A stretch of DNA of 55,759 nucleotides from Gordonia namibiensis NBRC 108229 (lineage in GTDB: Bacteria; Actinomycetota; Actinomycetes; Mycobacteriales; Mycobacteriaceae), in the NCBI RefSeq assembly GCF_000298235.1, contig NZ_BAHE01000060.1:1-55759 (forward strand), in the 5' to 3' direction. The notes beneath the pieces are model-generated. The model made no database searches and was not told the DNA's origin. It saw only the letters and a list, made by a program, of their open reading frames with translations. Both the position numbers and the translations under genes were made by a program. The stretch's first letter is position 1; every line of letters begins with the position of its first letter. Positions 24,934-34,149 of the stretch are shown here, piece by piece.

Positions 24934-26202
24934 TTACGCGGCGCCCGGGATGAGCGCGAGCGCTGCCGGGAGCGGGGTGATGAATCCGCCCGTGGCGGGT
25001 TCGGTCTTCTTGTCGGCGACGACGTTGAACAGCAGCATCTCGGTGGTGCAGTTCGGACTCGTCGGCTTACCGCAGTTGAGCTTCGGGCCGATGAAGGACT
25101 GGTAGTCCTTGACCGCCTTCAGTGCGCCGAGGATGCTCGGGCCGGTGTACTCGGTGAGCTCGGCATTGCCCACGGTGGTGGCGAAGTCGGCGAGGATCGA
25201 GAAGGTGCCGTAGGCGTAGAAGCCGGCGGTGCCGCTCTGGTCGTCGATGAACTTCTGCGCGGTCTCCAGGTTGCCCTTGACCTCGGCCGGCGTGGAGTCG
25301 AGCGCGGGTGTCTGCCAGAACGGTGAGTACGTCTGAGCGCCGACGGCCTGCTGGCCGAGGGTGTCGATGAAGTCGGTGCAGGCGGCCAAGAAGATGGTGC
25401 CCTCGAACTTCACCGAGCGCAGCGACTGGGCGAGCTTGGTGCAGACGTTGTCGTTGGGTGCGGTCATGAGACCGGCCGCGTCGGGATTGCCCTCGGCGAG
25501 CTGGCTGGCCAGCTGCGTGAAGTTGGGCCCGGCGGGCGGGTAGTACACCGACTTGACCTCGATGCCGAGCTGCGCGCCGAGCGGCTTCATGAGGCCGTCG
25601 AAGACCTGATGTGCCTGCGGCAGATCGGCGTTCGCGAGAGTCAGTGAGCTCTTGCCGTCGGCCTTCAGCTGCTGCATGAAGCCGACGAGGAACGCGGCCG
25701 GCGGCGGTCCGAAGTACACGCGGTTGTCCGCCGAGGCGCCGGTGATGGTGCTGAACGGGATCTGGCCGACCAGCGGGATCTTTGCGGCGGTCAGGATCGG
25801 CACGGCGGCAGCCGATTCGGCGTTGAAACCGTCGATCGCGGCGACCACGCCGGCCTCGACGAACTGGTTGGCACACGACACCGTCGACTCGGGTGCGGTC
25901 TGGTCGATGCCGCAGTCGATGATCTCGATGGGGCGGCCGTTGATGCCGCCGATCTGATTGTTGATGTAGTCCACGGCCGCCTGTTTGCCGGTGGTGACAC
26001 CGGGCTGGGTGGCCGGGCCCTTGGAGGGATTGAACAATCCGACCTTGATGGCTTCGCCGGAGGCCTTGGTGCCGCTGGAGTCCGCGGCGGAGCCGTCCGA
26101 TCCGCCGTCGTCGCTGCTACACGACACGACGGAGAATATGCACGCGGCGGCCACGGCGACCGCCGCGAGCCGTCCGGCTCTTCGAGAGTTCGACAAACGC
26201 AT
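24934..26202 (-). CDS. livK: ABC transporter substrate-binding lipoprotein, LivK type
   Basis: A 422-residue type I periplasmic-binding lipoprotein. Signal and lipobox are RAGRLAAVAVAAACIFSVVSC with Cys at about residue 27, followed by a Ser/Gly/Asp linker. The body has IKVGLFNPSKGPATQPGVTTG and the domain order of branched-chain amino-acid-type receptors, with two cysteine pairs. ATG at 26202 has AAAGG upstream; the open frame extends 23 codons further without coding character. It is the first gene of the liv operon. Ligand not predictable from sequence alone. Confidence 0.88.
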   Translation of the reverse strand: MRLSNSRRAGRLAAVAVAAACIFSVVSCSSDDGGSDGSAADSSGTKASGEAIKVGLFNPSKGPATQPGVTTGKQAAVDYINNQIGGINGRPIEIIDCGIDQTAPESTVSCANQFVEAGVVAAIDGFNAESAAAVPILTAAKIPLVGQIPFSTITGASADNRVYFGPPPAAFLVGFMQQLKADGKSSLTLANADLPQAHQVFDGLMKPLGAQLGIEVKSVYYPPAGPNFTQLASQLAEGNPDAAGLMTAPNDNVCTKLAQSLRSVKFEGTIFLAACTDFIDTLGQQAVGAQTYSPFWQTPALDSTPAEVKGNLETAQKFIDDQSGTAGFYAYGTFSILADFATTVGNAELTEYTGPSILGALKAVKDYQSFIGPKLNCGKPTSPNCTTEMLLFNVVADKKTEPATGGFITPLPAALALIPGAA

Positions 26203-26544
26203 GTTTCGACTGCCTTTCGGCGATGGTCTCCGGGCACGACGAAGCAGCCCGGGAAGCAGGCATGACGACATCGCCCCGGCGGGGCTTGAAGGTGAGTGAG
26301 TTCGTTAACCCAGTCGTCGGACTGGGCCCGAGATTCGGCACCGTCCGCCCAGTTCACGGCCGGTGAGTCCACCTCCGGTGTGATGTGGACCACCCGAAAA
26401 TTAGCGACATTCTTACGCGGGTGTCAAGCTGTTCGGGCAAACTGGACACACTCTGATCCAGATCGGTACGACGAGGTGTACGCGAGGTGAGTTCGCAACG
26501 CGCAGTGGGACAAACGATTCACTAAAGGAAAGAGGGAAGCGTCG
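26203..26544. other. Upstream region of the liv operon
   Basis: About 340 bases before livK and after the PAP2 gene, with no credible gene. It contains a hairpin CCCAGTC (26309-26315) / GACTGGG (26320-26326) within the likely leader of livK, and an AT-richer patch near 26396-26416 (GAAAATTAGCGACATTCTTA) that may hold the promoter. No clear TetR-type palindrome was found. Confidence 0.4.
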
Positions 26545-27792
26545 TCAGTCAACGGTGAGGTGGCCGTCGGCGTCGACGGCCACCCGGGCCGTGTAAGCCC
26601 GGACGAGGTCGAGTCGCTGCCAGGAGGCGCGGCCCGGGCGCTGATCGTCGAGCGGGTAGCCGGCGGGATGTGCTGTCGCGACGAGGATCTGGCGACGCTG
26701 CGCGTCGGACAGCGACGGGAAGGCGGGGGCGATCAGGTCGACGGCCTGCTGCGGGACCACCATCCGATGCGTCGGTGAGGAGACCCGGTCGAAGCCGTAG
26801 GTGAGGCGCTCGGTGTAGATGCGCTTCGCCTCGTCGTCGGTGAGATACGGGGTGTCCTGCTCGATGCAGGCGGACAACGGGGCGCCGCAACGCCATTCGA
26901 GCTCACGACGGATCTCGGCGGCGGAAGCGCGGAGCAACCGGTTGAACTCCGGGTCGTTCCACCGGTCGGCGGCCGCCGCCTGACCGACCATCGCTCCGCC
27001 GATCACGTCGAGCGGGTAGTGCACGCCGAGCACCACGCGGTGATAACCGCCTTCGGAAGCGCGCGTGAGGAACTGCGGGGCGAACTCGGGGAGCATCAGG
27101 GCGAGAAGGGTTCCGCGCCAGAAGAACATGCCCGCGTGCCCGGACGGGAACGACGGGTTCATTCCGAGTGCGTCGTACTCGTTCGCGCCGGCGCGGGTGT
27201 ACTTCCGGATTCGCTTGGGGGCGACGACGAACGGGCGGTCGTTGTCGAAGACGTACTTCTCGACCAGCGTCGTGTTGGCGATGCCGCCACCGCGGGCCAG
27301 GTAGTCGCTGAAGATCGACGTTGTCTTGGGCAGTCGGCCGGCGGCCAGAGCGTCGCGGAAGTGGCGGCCGAGTTTCTGTCCGAACGCGTCGGACATCGTC
27401 ACGAGCGGATCGTCGTGGGCGTCGGTGAGTGCGCGTCGCTGCAGGGCGGGGTCATCGGCCGCGGCCTGGTTGATGGCCACGACCTTGTCGAGGTTCTGCG
27501 CCATGATCTCGGGGTGGTCCCGGCGTAGTGCACTGAACGTCTCGATGGGCTGCAGGTAGATGCCGCCGGGGAACGAGGAGATGTCCGACGGGTAGAGCCG
27601 CGCGAGGTCGCCGATCGGGAACGGCGCCGGAGCGGGCTTCGCGGGGGCGGCCTGCGTCGGGGCCACCAGTGCGGCGGTTGCTGCGACGGCGGCAGCGGTC
27701 GCGATGACGGGCGCGAACAGCCGCACGAGGGTCCGCCGGCGCGGGCGGGGTGCGGAGGTTGTGCGGGGTCTGGCGACGCTGTCCGAGGTCAC
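26545..27792 (-). CDS. Exported PAP2-type (class A) acid phosphatase
   Basis: A 415-residue protein with an N-terminal signal peptide (RRRTLVRLFAPVIATAAAVAATAALVAPTQAAP) and the three PAP2 motifs: KYVFDNDRPF, NPSFPSGHAGMFF and HRVVLGVHYPLDVIGG. The His/Arg/Lys phosphatase site is therefore intact. It is soluble after export, unlike multi-pass PAP2 lipid phosphatases, and probably releases phosphate from small extracytoplasmic phosphomonoesters. It stands alone. Confidence 0.88.
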   Translation of the reverse strand: MTSDSVARPRTTSAPRPRRRTLVRLFAPVIATAAAVAATAALVAPTQAAPAKPAPAPFPIGDLARLYPSDISSFPGGIYLQPIETFSALRRDHPEIMAQNLDKVVAINQAAADDPALQRRALTDAHDDPLVTMSDAFGQKLGRHFRDALAAGRLPKTTSIFSDYLARGGGIANTTLVEKYVFDNDRPFVVAPKRIRKYTRAGANEYDALGMNPSFPSGHAGMFFWRGTLLALMLPEFAPQFLTRASEGGYHRVVLGVHYPLDVIGGAMVGQAAAADRWNDPEFNRLLRASAAEIRRELEWRCGAPLSACIEQDTPYLTDDEAKRIYTERLTYGFDRVSSPTHRMVVPQQAVDLIAPAFPSLSDAQRRQILVATAHPAGYPLDDQRPGRASWQRLDLVRAYTARVAVDADGHLTVD

Positions 27793-27840
27793 CTCACGAT
27801 CGTAGATGTTGTTTCGCCGGACGAACGGCCGGGACGCGGC

Positions 27841-27879
27841 GGCGCCCCTCCCCGACTCTGATGAGCGGCGAGGGGCGCC
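27841..27879 (-). terminator. Terminator-like hairpin after the catabolic operon
   Basis: GGCGCCCCTC (27841-27850) pairs perfectly with GAGGGGCGCC (27870-27879). It lies 35 bases after the stop of the enoyl-CoA hydratase gene (last gene of the minus-strand operon) and before the PAP2 gene. No T-run follows, which is usual for actinobacteria. Confidence 0.65.
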
Positions 27880-27887
27880 CGGTCCGA

Positions 27888-27921
27888 CTATCGGGCTCGA
27901 CTATCGGGTTCCACTATCGGG
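27888..27921. repeat. 13-bp spaced CTATCGGG triplicate
   Basis: CTATCGGG occurs at 27888, 27901 and 27914, exactly 13 bases apart, and the last copy includes the TAG stop of the enoyl-CoA hydratase gene. The repeat could alter the gene's 3' end by slippage. Confidence 0.6.
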
Positions 27922-28681
27922 CGGCGGGATTCTCCGGGACGTCCGGGAACTCGGGGCGCCCGGCCGACAGCCAGGCGTCGAGCTCGGCGACGGCCGCGGC
28001 CTGCGGATCGGCGATGCCCCCGGCCCGCAGGCGGGCTGAGTAACTCTTCATCAGCCGGAGTGCGCCGGGTTCACCGGCCACCAGGGAGTCACAGAGACCA
28101 CGGGCCTCGGCCTCCAGGTCGGCCTCGGGCACGACGCGGCTGACGAGACCGATTGCGAGTGCCTCCGAGGCCGAGACGTCCCGCCCCGTGTAGATGAGGT
28201 CCGCGGTGGCGCGAGGTCCGATGAGCGGCGGCAGGTATTCGGCGACGACCAAGGGGGCGAGGCCGTGGCGCACCTCGTCGAACCCGAGGGTGGCCGTGTC
28301 GGCGGCGATGGACAGATCGGACTGCACCGAGATCCCGCTGCCGAACCCGAGGGCGCGGCCACGGATCACGGAGACGCTGATGCCGGGGAACCCGCGCAAC
28401 AACGCGTTGGCCTCGAGGATCAGTCCCAGCGACTGCGCTTTGGTGACACCGGGGACCTTCTCCTTCTGATCGCGTCCGACGGTGAAGTCGTCACCCTCGG
28501 CCCGGATGATCAGCAGCAGCGACCGATTGCTGTGAGCGGCCCGCAACCCTTCGATGAACTGCTGCATCGCACCATAGGTGAGAGCGTTGGCACGTTCCGG
28601 GTTGGAGAGTGTGACTGTCGTGATCGGGCCATCGTGTTCGGCCCGGACCAGCACCGGTTCGGTGGACGAGACGGCGGTCAT
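27914..28681 (-). CDS. Enoyl-CoA hydratase/isomerase family protein
   Basis: A 255-residue crotonase-fold protein. N-terminal HDGPITTVTLSNPERANALTYG, oxyanion-loop segments SVSVIRGRALGFGSGISVQSDLSIA and RHGLAPLVVAEYLPPLIGPRAT are typical. The second usual catalytic Glu region is replaced by a hydrophobic LAPLVVAE segment, so a hydrolase or lyase variant is possible. ATG at 28681 overlaps the upstream monooxygenase gene by four bases. Last gene of the six-gene operon. Confidence 0.85.
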   Translation of the reverse strand: MTAVSSTEPVLVRAEHDGPITTVTLSNPERANALTYGAMQQFIEGLRAAHSNRSLLLIIRAEGDDFTVGRDQKEKVPGVTKAQSLGLILEANALLRGFPGISVSVIRGRALGFGSGISVQSDLSIAADTATLGFDEVRHGLAPLVVAEYLPPLIGPRATADLIYTGRDVSASEALAIGLVSRVVPEADLEAEARGLCDSLVAGEPGALRLMKSYSARLRAGGIADPQAAAVAELDAWLSAGRPEFPDVPENPAAR

Positions 28682-29898
28682 CGCGCGGCCACCGCCTCTC
28701 GGGGGTTGCTGACGATCGGGTCGGGGATACGCAGGCCGCGGGCCTCGAGGATCGGAAGTACGGCTTCGGCGAAGAAGTCGAGTTCCGGACCGTAGTCGTA
28801 GAAGCCCAGCTGCGCACCGTCGATGCCGGCTTCGTGCAATCCCTCGAGCTGGTCCGCCACATCGGTGGGACTGCCGATGATCTGGACGTGTCCGCCCAGA
28901 ACACGGTCGGATGGCACGTGTTCGGGCCATCCCTGTGCGTCGCCCGCGCGATGCCGCGCGTCGTAGTTGACGATCGACGCGGTGTCGGCGCGGGCCGTGA
29001 TCGCATCGCGGTAGGCGTAGGCCTCTTCGCGGGTCTCCTTGCAGATGACCATCGGGAAGATGATCGTCTTGTGCTGCCTACCGGTCCGGTCGTAGGCCTC
29101 GTCGATCTCCTTGGTGATCGTCGGGATCGACCGCATCGCATCGGCGTACGGCGCCCCCGACCGGCTCGAGGTGAAGACGATGTCGGAATGGTCGGCGGCG
29201 TAGGCGAAACCTGCCGCCGATGCGCTGGCCGACACCATGATCGGGCGCCCGTGGACCGGACGCGGCGACACGTAGGCGCTCTCGAGGTCGTACCACCGGC
29301 CGTGGAAGGTCAGGTCCTCTTCACCGGCCCACAGGTCTTCCATGATCGAGGCGAATTCGTCTGCGCGGGCGTATCGTTCGTCGTGCTCGATGCGCTGCAT
29401 GCCGAACATGAGCGGTTCGCGGGCGTCGTAACCGGTCACGATGTTGAGGCCGAACCGTCCCTGTGCGATGTGATCGGCGGTGGCGGCGAAACGGGCCAGG
29501 TACAGCGGATGCAGGGACCCGTACAGCACGTGGACCGTCGAGATCGTGACCAGCCGCGTCGTCAGCGGTGCGAGTGCGATGGTCGAGATGAAGGGGTCCA
29601 GGAAGTTCTCCCGATAGTTCGTCTCACCGCCGAATCCGCCCTTCTTCACCCACTGTTGAAGGCCGAAGGCGAAGTCGAGACCGTGCGCTTCCGCTTTCAG
29701 CGTGAGTTCGCGGTTGTACTCGAAGTCCCAGCGGGTGTCGCGTGGGTAGGTCGACTGGGAGAAGGCCCCGGTCTGCGTGGGGAGAAACAACCCCAGCATC
29801 ATCGGCTGCCGAGCGATCCGCGACAGCGGACTCGACGGGTCCTCCAGTGGTGAAGGCGGCTGATGCAGCGCCGCAGTGGTGTCCGATGAGTCCGTCAT
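28678..29898 (-). CDS. LLM-class flavin monooxygenase, RutA-like
   Basis: A 406-residue bacterial-luciferase-like FMN enzyme. The segments MMLGLFLPTQTGAF, LDFAFGLQQWVKKGGFGG, RFGLNIVTGYDAREPLMFG and HERYARADEF follow the RutA (pyrimidine monooxygenase) pattern GRFGVNLVTGW and the FGG-T motif. RutA and related enzymes open amide or C-hetero bonds using a flavin peroxide or N5-oxide; the substrate here is unknown. A second LLM enzyme of a different branch starts this operon. ATG at 29898 overlaps the MFS stop by four bases. A flavin reductase gene is not present in the operon. Confidence 0.85.
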   Translation of the reverse strand: MTDSSDTTAALHQPPSPLEDPSSPLSRIARQPMMLGLFLPTQTGAFSQSTYPRDTRWDFEYNRELTLKAEAHGLDFAFGLQQWVKKGGFGGETNYRENFLDPFISTIALAPLTTRLVTISTVHVLYGSLHPLYLARFAATADHIAQGRFGLNIVTGYDAREPLMFGMQRIEHDERYARADEFASIMEDLWAGEEDLTFHGRWYDLESAYVSPRPVHGRPIMVSASASAAGFAYAADHSDIVFTSSRSGAPYADAMRSIPTITKEIDEAYDRTGRQHKTIIFPMVICKETREEAYAYRDAITARADTASIVNYDARHRAGDAQGWPEHVPSDRVLGGHVQIIGSPTDVADQLEGLHEAGIDGAQLGFYDYGPELDFFAEAVLPILEARGLRIPDPIVSNPREAVAAR

Positions 29899-31271
29899 CG
29901 CTGGGCTCCTTCCTCGGTGCTGGTGATCTCGGCGATGTCCACTGGTGCCGGCAGGTTGGTTCCGCGGGTCTCCGGCCCGAGGAACAGGGCGACGATCACG
30001 CCGAGACCGTAACCTGCGCAACCGATCACGATGGCAGCATCGGAGATCGAACCGAACGTGGTGATCAGCGAGGCGCTGATGAGCGCGCCGATGGCGGCCG
30101 GGAAGCGCGCCAGGTTGAACACCAGGGTCATACCCGTGGCGCGCACGTTGGTGGGGAACAGTTCACTCGGGTACAGCGCCAGCCAGGTCATCTGGCCGAG
30201 GGTGAAGAAGCCGTTCACCGCCGCCCAGAAGATCAGCGAGCCCTTGCTGTCGGGGATCAGGAACATGCAGGGGGTCAACGCGACTGATGCGACGAAGAAG
30301 GTGAAGATCACCGGCTTGCGACCGACCAGGTCGGCCAGCCATCCGTTGACCAGGTAACCGACGACGCCGGCCGCGTTGTAGGCGAGCACGACCAGGGTGA
30401 CCGCACTGGGGACGTCGTCGGTGGTACCGACGAGGATGCTGCGGGCGTAGGCGGGGATCCACGTGGAGACGGCCCACCAGCCGATCATCGAGGCAAGCGC
30501 GCCGAGGGTGAGCATCAGGACCCGGCGGCGGTAGACGGGGTGGGAGAACACCTGGCTGATGGACGGCTTGAGGAACTCAGCGGCCTTCGCGCTGCTGACG
30601 CTGCCAGAAGACACGGCCTCGGTCAGCGCCCGACGCTGCTGGTCGACCTTGACCCACAGCGGGGAGTCGGAGGCGAGTCGGCGGATGTACAGGACCAGGA
30701 GCGCGGGTACGACGCCGAGCGCGTACATCCAGCGCCAGTCACCCGGGTTGCCCTGGTTGACGAGCTGCCAGACACCGGTCGCGATGAGGAAGCCGATGCC
30801 GAAGCCGCTCTGCAGGAACGCGAGTCGAAGGCCGCGGCGACGGGGAGGTGCGGTCTCGGCGACCAGTGAGCTGCCGCCGCCCCACTCGGCGCCCATGCCG
30901 AGGCCGGTGAGGAAGCGGAGCACCAGGAGGACGCCGTAGCTGGGTGCCAGTGCGGTTAGTCCCGCGCAGATCGCGTACCAGAGGATCGAGACGATCATGA
31001 CCTTCCGCCGACCGAAACGGTCGGCGAGCACGCCGGATGCGAGACCGCCGATCGCCCACGACAGCAGGGTGATCGCGAGGATGGCACCGACGTAGTACGG
31101 CGAGGCATCCTTGCCCACGAGGTCGTTGACGACGAACGACGCCACGAGCACGGTCGCGAATGTCTCGTAGCCGTCGAACATCCAGCCGAGGTACGCACCG
31201 GCGAAAGCGTGCCGCCTGCCGTTGCGCTGCTCTGGGGTTTCGGTGTTCGGGGGTGTGAGCGTATGAGTCAC
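29895..31271 (-). CDS. MFS importer, sugar/aromatic-acid symporter type
   Basis: A 458-residue 12-helix transporter. FAGAYLGWMFDGYETF in helix 1, motif A GVLADRFGRRKVMIVS, RFLTGLGMGAEWGGG in helix 4 and WLADLVGRKPVIF in the middle loop mark the AAHS/SHS proton-symporter group that takes up organic acids. GTG at 31271 overlaps the aldolase gene by four bases (GTGA). Its place between catabolic enzymes suggests it imports the cluster's substrate. Confidence 0.88.
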   Translation of the reverse strand: MTHTLTPPNTETPEQRNGRRHAFAGAYLGWMFDGYETFATVLVASFVVNDLVGKDASPYYVGAILAITLLSWAIGGLASGVLADRFGRRKVMIVSILWYAICAGLTALAPSYGVLLVLRFLTGLGMGAEWGGGSSLVAETAPPRRRGLRLAFLQSGFGIGFLIATGVWQLVNQGNPGDWRWMYALGVVPALLVLYIRRLASDSPLWVKVDQQRRALTEAVSSGSVSSAKAAEFLKPSISQVFSHPVYRRRVLMLTLGALASMIGWWAVSTWIPAYARSILVGTTDDVPSAVTLVVLAYNAAGVVGYLVNGWLADLVGRKPVIFTFFVASVALTPCMFLIPDSKGSLIFWAAVNGFFTLGQMTWLALYPSELFPTNVRATGMTLVFNLARFPAAIGALISASLITTFGSISDAAIVIGCAGYGLGVIVALFLGPETRGTNLPAPVDIAEITSTEEGAQR

Positions 31272-32215
31272 GAGGACAGGCCTTTCGCGAGGGCGCCGTC
31301 GGTCGCCGGCGCCACAAGTGGGGATGGGAGGTCGAACGAATCGAGTTGTCGTGCGAGGAGTTCGATGTCCGCTTCGGGCATCGGTCCGAAAGGTGCTGCG
31401 GGACCGCCCAGGTCGTGACCGAGGGCGCCCATCGCGGCTTTCATGGTGGTGGTCAGTCCGTACTTGGCCCACCGGCTGGGGAACAGTCGGAAGTGGCGCT
31501 GCCACTGAGCAGCCCGCTCGTGATCGCCGTCGCGGAGCGCACCGACGACCTGTGCGCCGATCAGGGTGCCGGGCGGCGGCATCATCGCGCCTGAACCGCC
31601 CAGCAGCAGAGTCGTGAGCAGCGGCTGCATCGTGGTGAAGTAGCGGGCGTGGCCGGCCGAGTCGATCTCGGCGCACAGCCGCCCGATCTTGGTCAGGTCG
31701 CGCGAGCTCTCCTTGAACCCGACCACGCCGTCGATCAGCGAGAGTTCGACCATGGTCGCGGCATCGGTGTCGGTCCCCTGAGATGGATTGTGGTAGGCCA
31801 CGATCGGAAGCGGCGACGACGCCGCGATCCGTTCGAAGAACGCGACCAGATCGCCCACCCGCGCCGGGTTGCCACCCGGGTGCCGGGGCATGAGGACCTG
31901 GATGAAGTCGGCGCCGGCGTCCGCCGCGGACGCGGCGAGCCGAAGGACCTCGGCGACATCGGGTGAGGAGGCGCCGGCCAGAACCGGAACACGTCCGTCG
32001 ACGGTGTCGATGGCGGCCCGAAGTGTCGCGACCCGGTCGGCCTCGCCGAGGATCTGGTACTCGGAGACCTCGGCACCCAGGAGCGACACCGCGTCACAGT
32101 GGTCGACCATGAAGTCCAGCAACGGATCGAGGCGTGCACGATCGACGCGGTTGTCTTCGGTGAAAGGGGTCAGCGCGGCGCCGATGATGCCGGCCGGAAG
32201 AGACTTCGACGCCAT
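31268..32215 (-). CDS. Dihydrodipicolinate-synthase-family aldolase/lyase
   Basis: A 315-residue TIM barrel of the DapA / N-acetylneuraminate lyase superfamily. The Schiff-base Lys is in GVVGFKESSRD and the Tyr in LPIVAYHNPSQ. The phosphate/carboxylate motif GGTT-S is replaced by LLGAEVSEY, and FIQVLMPRHPGGNP differs from lysine-pathway DapA, so it is a catabolic retro-aldolase or hydratase-aldolase rather than a lysine enzyme. ATG at 32215 overlaps the GlcG-like stop by one base. Confidence 0.85.
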   Translation of the reverse strand: MASKSLPAGIIGAALTPFTEDNRVDRARLDPLLDFMVDHCDAVSLLGAEVSEYQILGEADRVATLRAAIDTVDGRVPVLAGASSPDVAEVLRLAASAADAGADFIQVLMPRHPGGNPARVGDLVAFFERIAASSPLPIVAYHNPSQGTDTDAATMVELSLIDGVVGFKESSRDLTKIGRLCAEIDSAGHARYFTTMQPLLTTLLLGGSGAMMPPPGTLIGAQVVGALRDGDHERAAQWQRHFRLFPSRWAKYGLTTTMKAAMGALGHDLGGPAAPFGPMPEADIELLARQLDSFDLPSPLVAPATDGALAKGLSS

Positions 32216-32670
32216 CAGTGTGCCCCGGCCGACACCGGTAGCTCGACCGGCTCGCCGACGCCGGCGCGGTTCACCGCATGGGCCGCGACGTCGTCGTCCT
32301 GGGCGGAGTTGCCGCCACTGATCCCGATACCGCCGATCACATTGCCGTCCACGATGATCGGAATTCCGCCGGCGATGACGTTGAAGTGGCCGTCGTTGGT
32401 CTGGTTGATGCCCCACGCCGGTCCGTCCGGCTGGGACACCTTGCCGTAGAACGACGTGTGGTTGCGGGCGCCGGCCGCGGTGAAGGCCTTGTCGATCGCG
32501 ATGGAGACGCTGGTGATCTTCGCGGTGTCCATGCGGTCGAACGCGACGAGGTATCCGCTTTCGTCGACGACCGCGATGCACATCGGCACGCCGATCTCTT
32601 GCGAGCGTTCGGTGGCCGCGGCGATGAGCGACCTCGCCTCGGCGAGATCGATACGGGAAATCTGCAGCAT
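32215..32670 (-). CDS. GlcG/HbpS (DUF336) family protein
   Basis: A 151-residue protein. ISRIDLAEARSLIAAATERS, CIAVVDESGYLVAFDRMDTA, SIAIDKAFTAAGARNHTS and GGIPIIVDGNVIGGIGISGG are the DUF336 pattern. Members bind heme or corrinoids, or (CnbZ) clear toxic by-products in aromatic degradation, and are frequent in catabolic operons. ATG at 32670 has AAGGAGA upstream. Confidence 0.88.
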   Translation of the reverse strand: MLQISRIDLAEARSLIAAATERSQEIGVPMCIAVVDESGYLVAFDRMDTAKITSVSIAIDKAFTAAGARNHTSFYGKVSQPDGPAWGINQTNDGHFNVIAGGIPIIVDGNVIGGIGISGGNSAQDDDVAAHAVNRAGVGEPVELPVSAGAH

Positions 32671-32682
32671 GAGTTCTCCTTC

Positions 32683-32712
32683 GGGGTCGGGGATCGGGGG
32701 TCGGGGGTGGGG
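32683..32712 (+). other. G-rich tract with G-quadruplex potential
   Basis: Five G-runs of four or five bases separated by one to three bases (GGGG 32683, GGGG 32689, GGGGG 32696, GGGGG 32703, GGGG 32709) lie in the 65-base spacer between the first and second genes of the operon. The G-rich strand is the template strand for the operon. Confidence 0.7.
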
Positions 32713-32735
32713 TGTTCGGGATGAGGGGCGCCGTG

Positions 32736-34076
32736 TCAGGACACGGTCTGGAGGACCGGGGAGAGTCCGAGGTCGTCGCGGAACGTGGTGCCCTGGTACG
32801 AGGTTCGGAAGACACCGTGATCCTGGAGGCGGGGGACCACGAGATCGACGAAGTCGTCGAGGCCGTCGGGCAGGACGTCGATCATGAGGTTGAAACCGTC
32901 GACGGCCCCGTTGCGGTACCAGTCGATGATCAGGTCGGCGACGTCGTCAGGTGTCCCGACGACCTGGGCGTGCCCACCGCCGTTGCGGTACAGCACCTCT
33001 CGGACGGTGAGGTTCTCCTCGACGGCCAGCCGGACGACGGCGTCGCGGAATCCGTGCGAGGCGTTGAACGAGGGGTTCGCGCGGATGAGGTCAACCGGGA
33101 GTGGTTTGTCGAGGTCCAGTGCGTCGACGGGCACTCCGACCCGGAGAGCGAGCTTGCGGAGCTCGGCGTCGGCGCTCAACTCGTCGAGGGCGAGTTTGCG
33201 GGCGCGCGCCTCCTCCCGGGTTCGTCCGATGACGGGAACGAGACCCGGCAGCACCTTCACCGAATCCGGATGGCGGCCGAAACCCTCTGCGCGACGACGG
33301 AGGTCGGCGCGGAACTCCGATGCCGCCGATCGGGTGTTCTGGACGGTGAACACGGCGTCGGCGGTGCGCGCGGCCAGTTGCCGTCCGGTTTCGGACGCCC
33401 CGGCCTGGAACACCACCGGCCGGCCTTGACGGGTCCGGGGGAGGGTGAGCGGTCCGCGGACCGAGAAGTGCTGTCCGGCATGGTTGATGGGCCGAACCTG
33501 CTCGCGATCGGCGAACACCCCGGAGGTCTTGTCGCCGATCAGTGCATCCTGACCCCAGCTGTGCCAGAGGGCGGTGATGACGTCCATCGCCTCCTCGGCC
33601 CGGGCGTACCTGTTGTCGTGCTGGGGCAGGTCGCTCGCGCCGAAGTTCGCGGCGACGTCGGGCACGAAGGTCGTGACGACGTTGAAACCGGCCCGGCCAC
33701 CGCTGAGGTGGTCGAGCGCGGAGAACCTGCGGGCAAGATTGAACGGCTCGTTGAACGTCGTCGACGACGTCGCCACCAGTCCGAGGCGGTCGGTGACCGA
33801 TGCCAGTGCGGAGAGGACCACGATGGGGTCGAGGGCGCCGAGGTTGGGCCGTTCGAGATTCTCCTCCGACAACGCGAGCGTGTCGGCGAGGAACAGTCCG
33901 TGCAGGACGCCGCGCTCCGCCGATCGGGCGATGTGTTTGTAGAACTCGAGGTCGAGATAGTCCGAGGCCTCGCCCGTCCGGTACCGCCAGGCACCGAGGT
34001 GCATCCCGACGCCCATCGCGGTGGTGATGAGAATCAGGGAGTTCTCGGGTGTGCGATGCTCACGCGGCGTGTTCAC
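32736..34076 (-). CDS. LLM-class FMN monooxygenase, NtaA/SnaA/DszA type
   Basis: A 446-residue FMN-dependent enzyme. GMHLGAWRYR, LFLADTLAL, LDPIVVLSALASVTDRLGL, TSSTTFNEPFNLARRFSALDHLSGGRAGFNVVTTF, and RYARAEEAMDVITALWHSW are diagnostic of the nitrilotriacetate/ DszA branch. These enzymes use FMNH2 from a separate reductase and cleave C-N or C-S bonds. First gene of the operon. GTG at 34076 has AGAGGAGA eight bases before it. No sulfur transport or desulfinase gene accompanies it, so a desulfurisation role is unproven. Confidence 0.87.
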   Translation of the reverse strand: MNTPREHRTPENSLILITTAMGVGMHLGAWRYRTGEASDYLDLEFYKHIARSAERGVLHGLFLADTLALSEENLERPNLGALDPIVVLSALASVTDRLGLVATSSTTFNEPFNLARRFSALDHLSGGRAGFNVVTTFVPDVAANFGASDLPQHDNRYARAEEAMDVITALWHSWGQDALIGDKTSGVFADREQVRPINHAGQHFSVRGPLTLPRTRQGRPVVFQAGASETGRQLAARTADAVFTVQNTRSAASEFRADLRRRAEGFGRHPDSVKVLPGLVPVIGRTREEARARKLALDELSADAELRKLALRVGVPVDALDLDKPLPVDLIRANPSFNASHGFRDAVVRLAVEENLTVREVLYRNGGGHAQVVGTPDDVADLIIDWYRNGAVDGFNLMIDVLPDGLDDFVDLVVPRLQDHGVFRTSYQGTTFRDDLGLSPVLQTVS

Positions 34077-34149
34077 GTGGCTGTCTCCTCTGACCTTGGG
34101 CGGTTCGGCGCGGGCGGGGTGGGAAGTGGCTGGTAAGCGCCCGTCAACA

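Noticed and set aside
31268..32215. Lysine-biosynthetic DapA
   Set aside because: It lies in a catabolic operon and lacks the usual GTTGE phosphate/carboxylate motif, so only the superfamily is claimed.
32736..34076. DszA dibenzothiophene-sulfone monooxygenase and a dsz operon
   Set aside because: No DszB desulfinase or DszC is nearby and the second LLM enzyme is RutA-like; family membership alone does not support desulfurisation.
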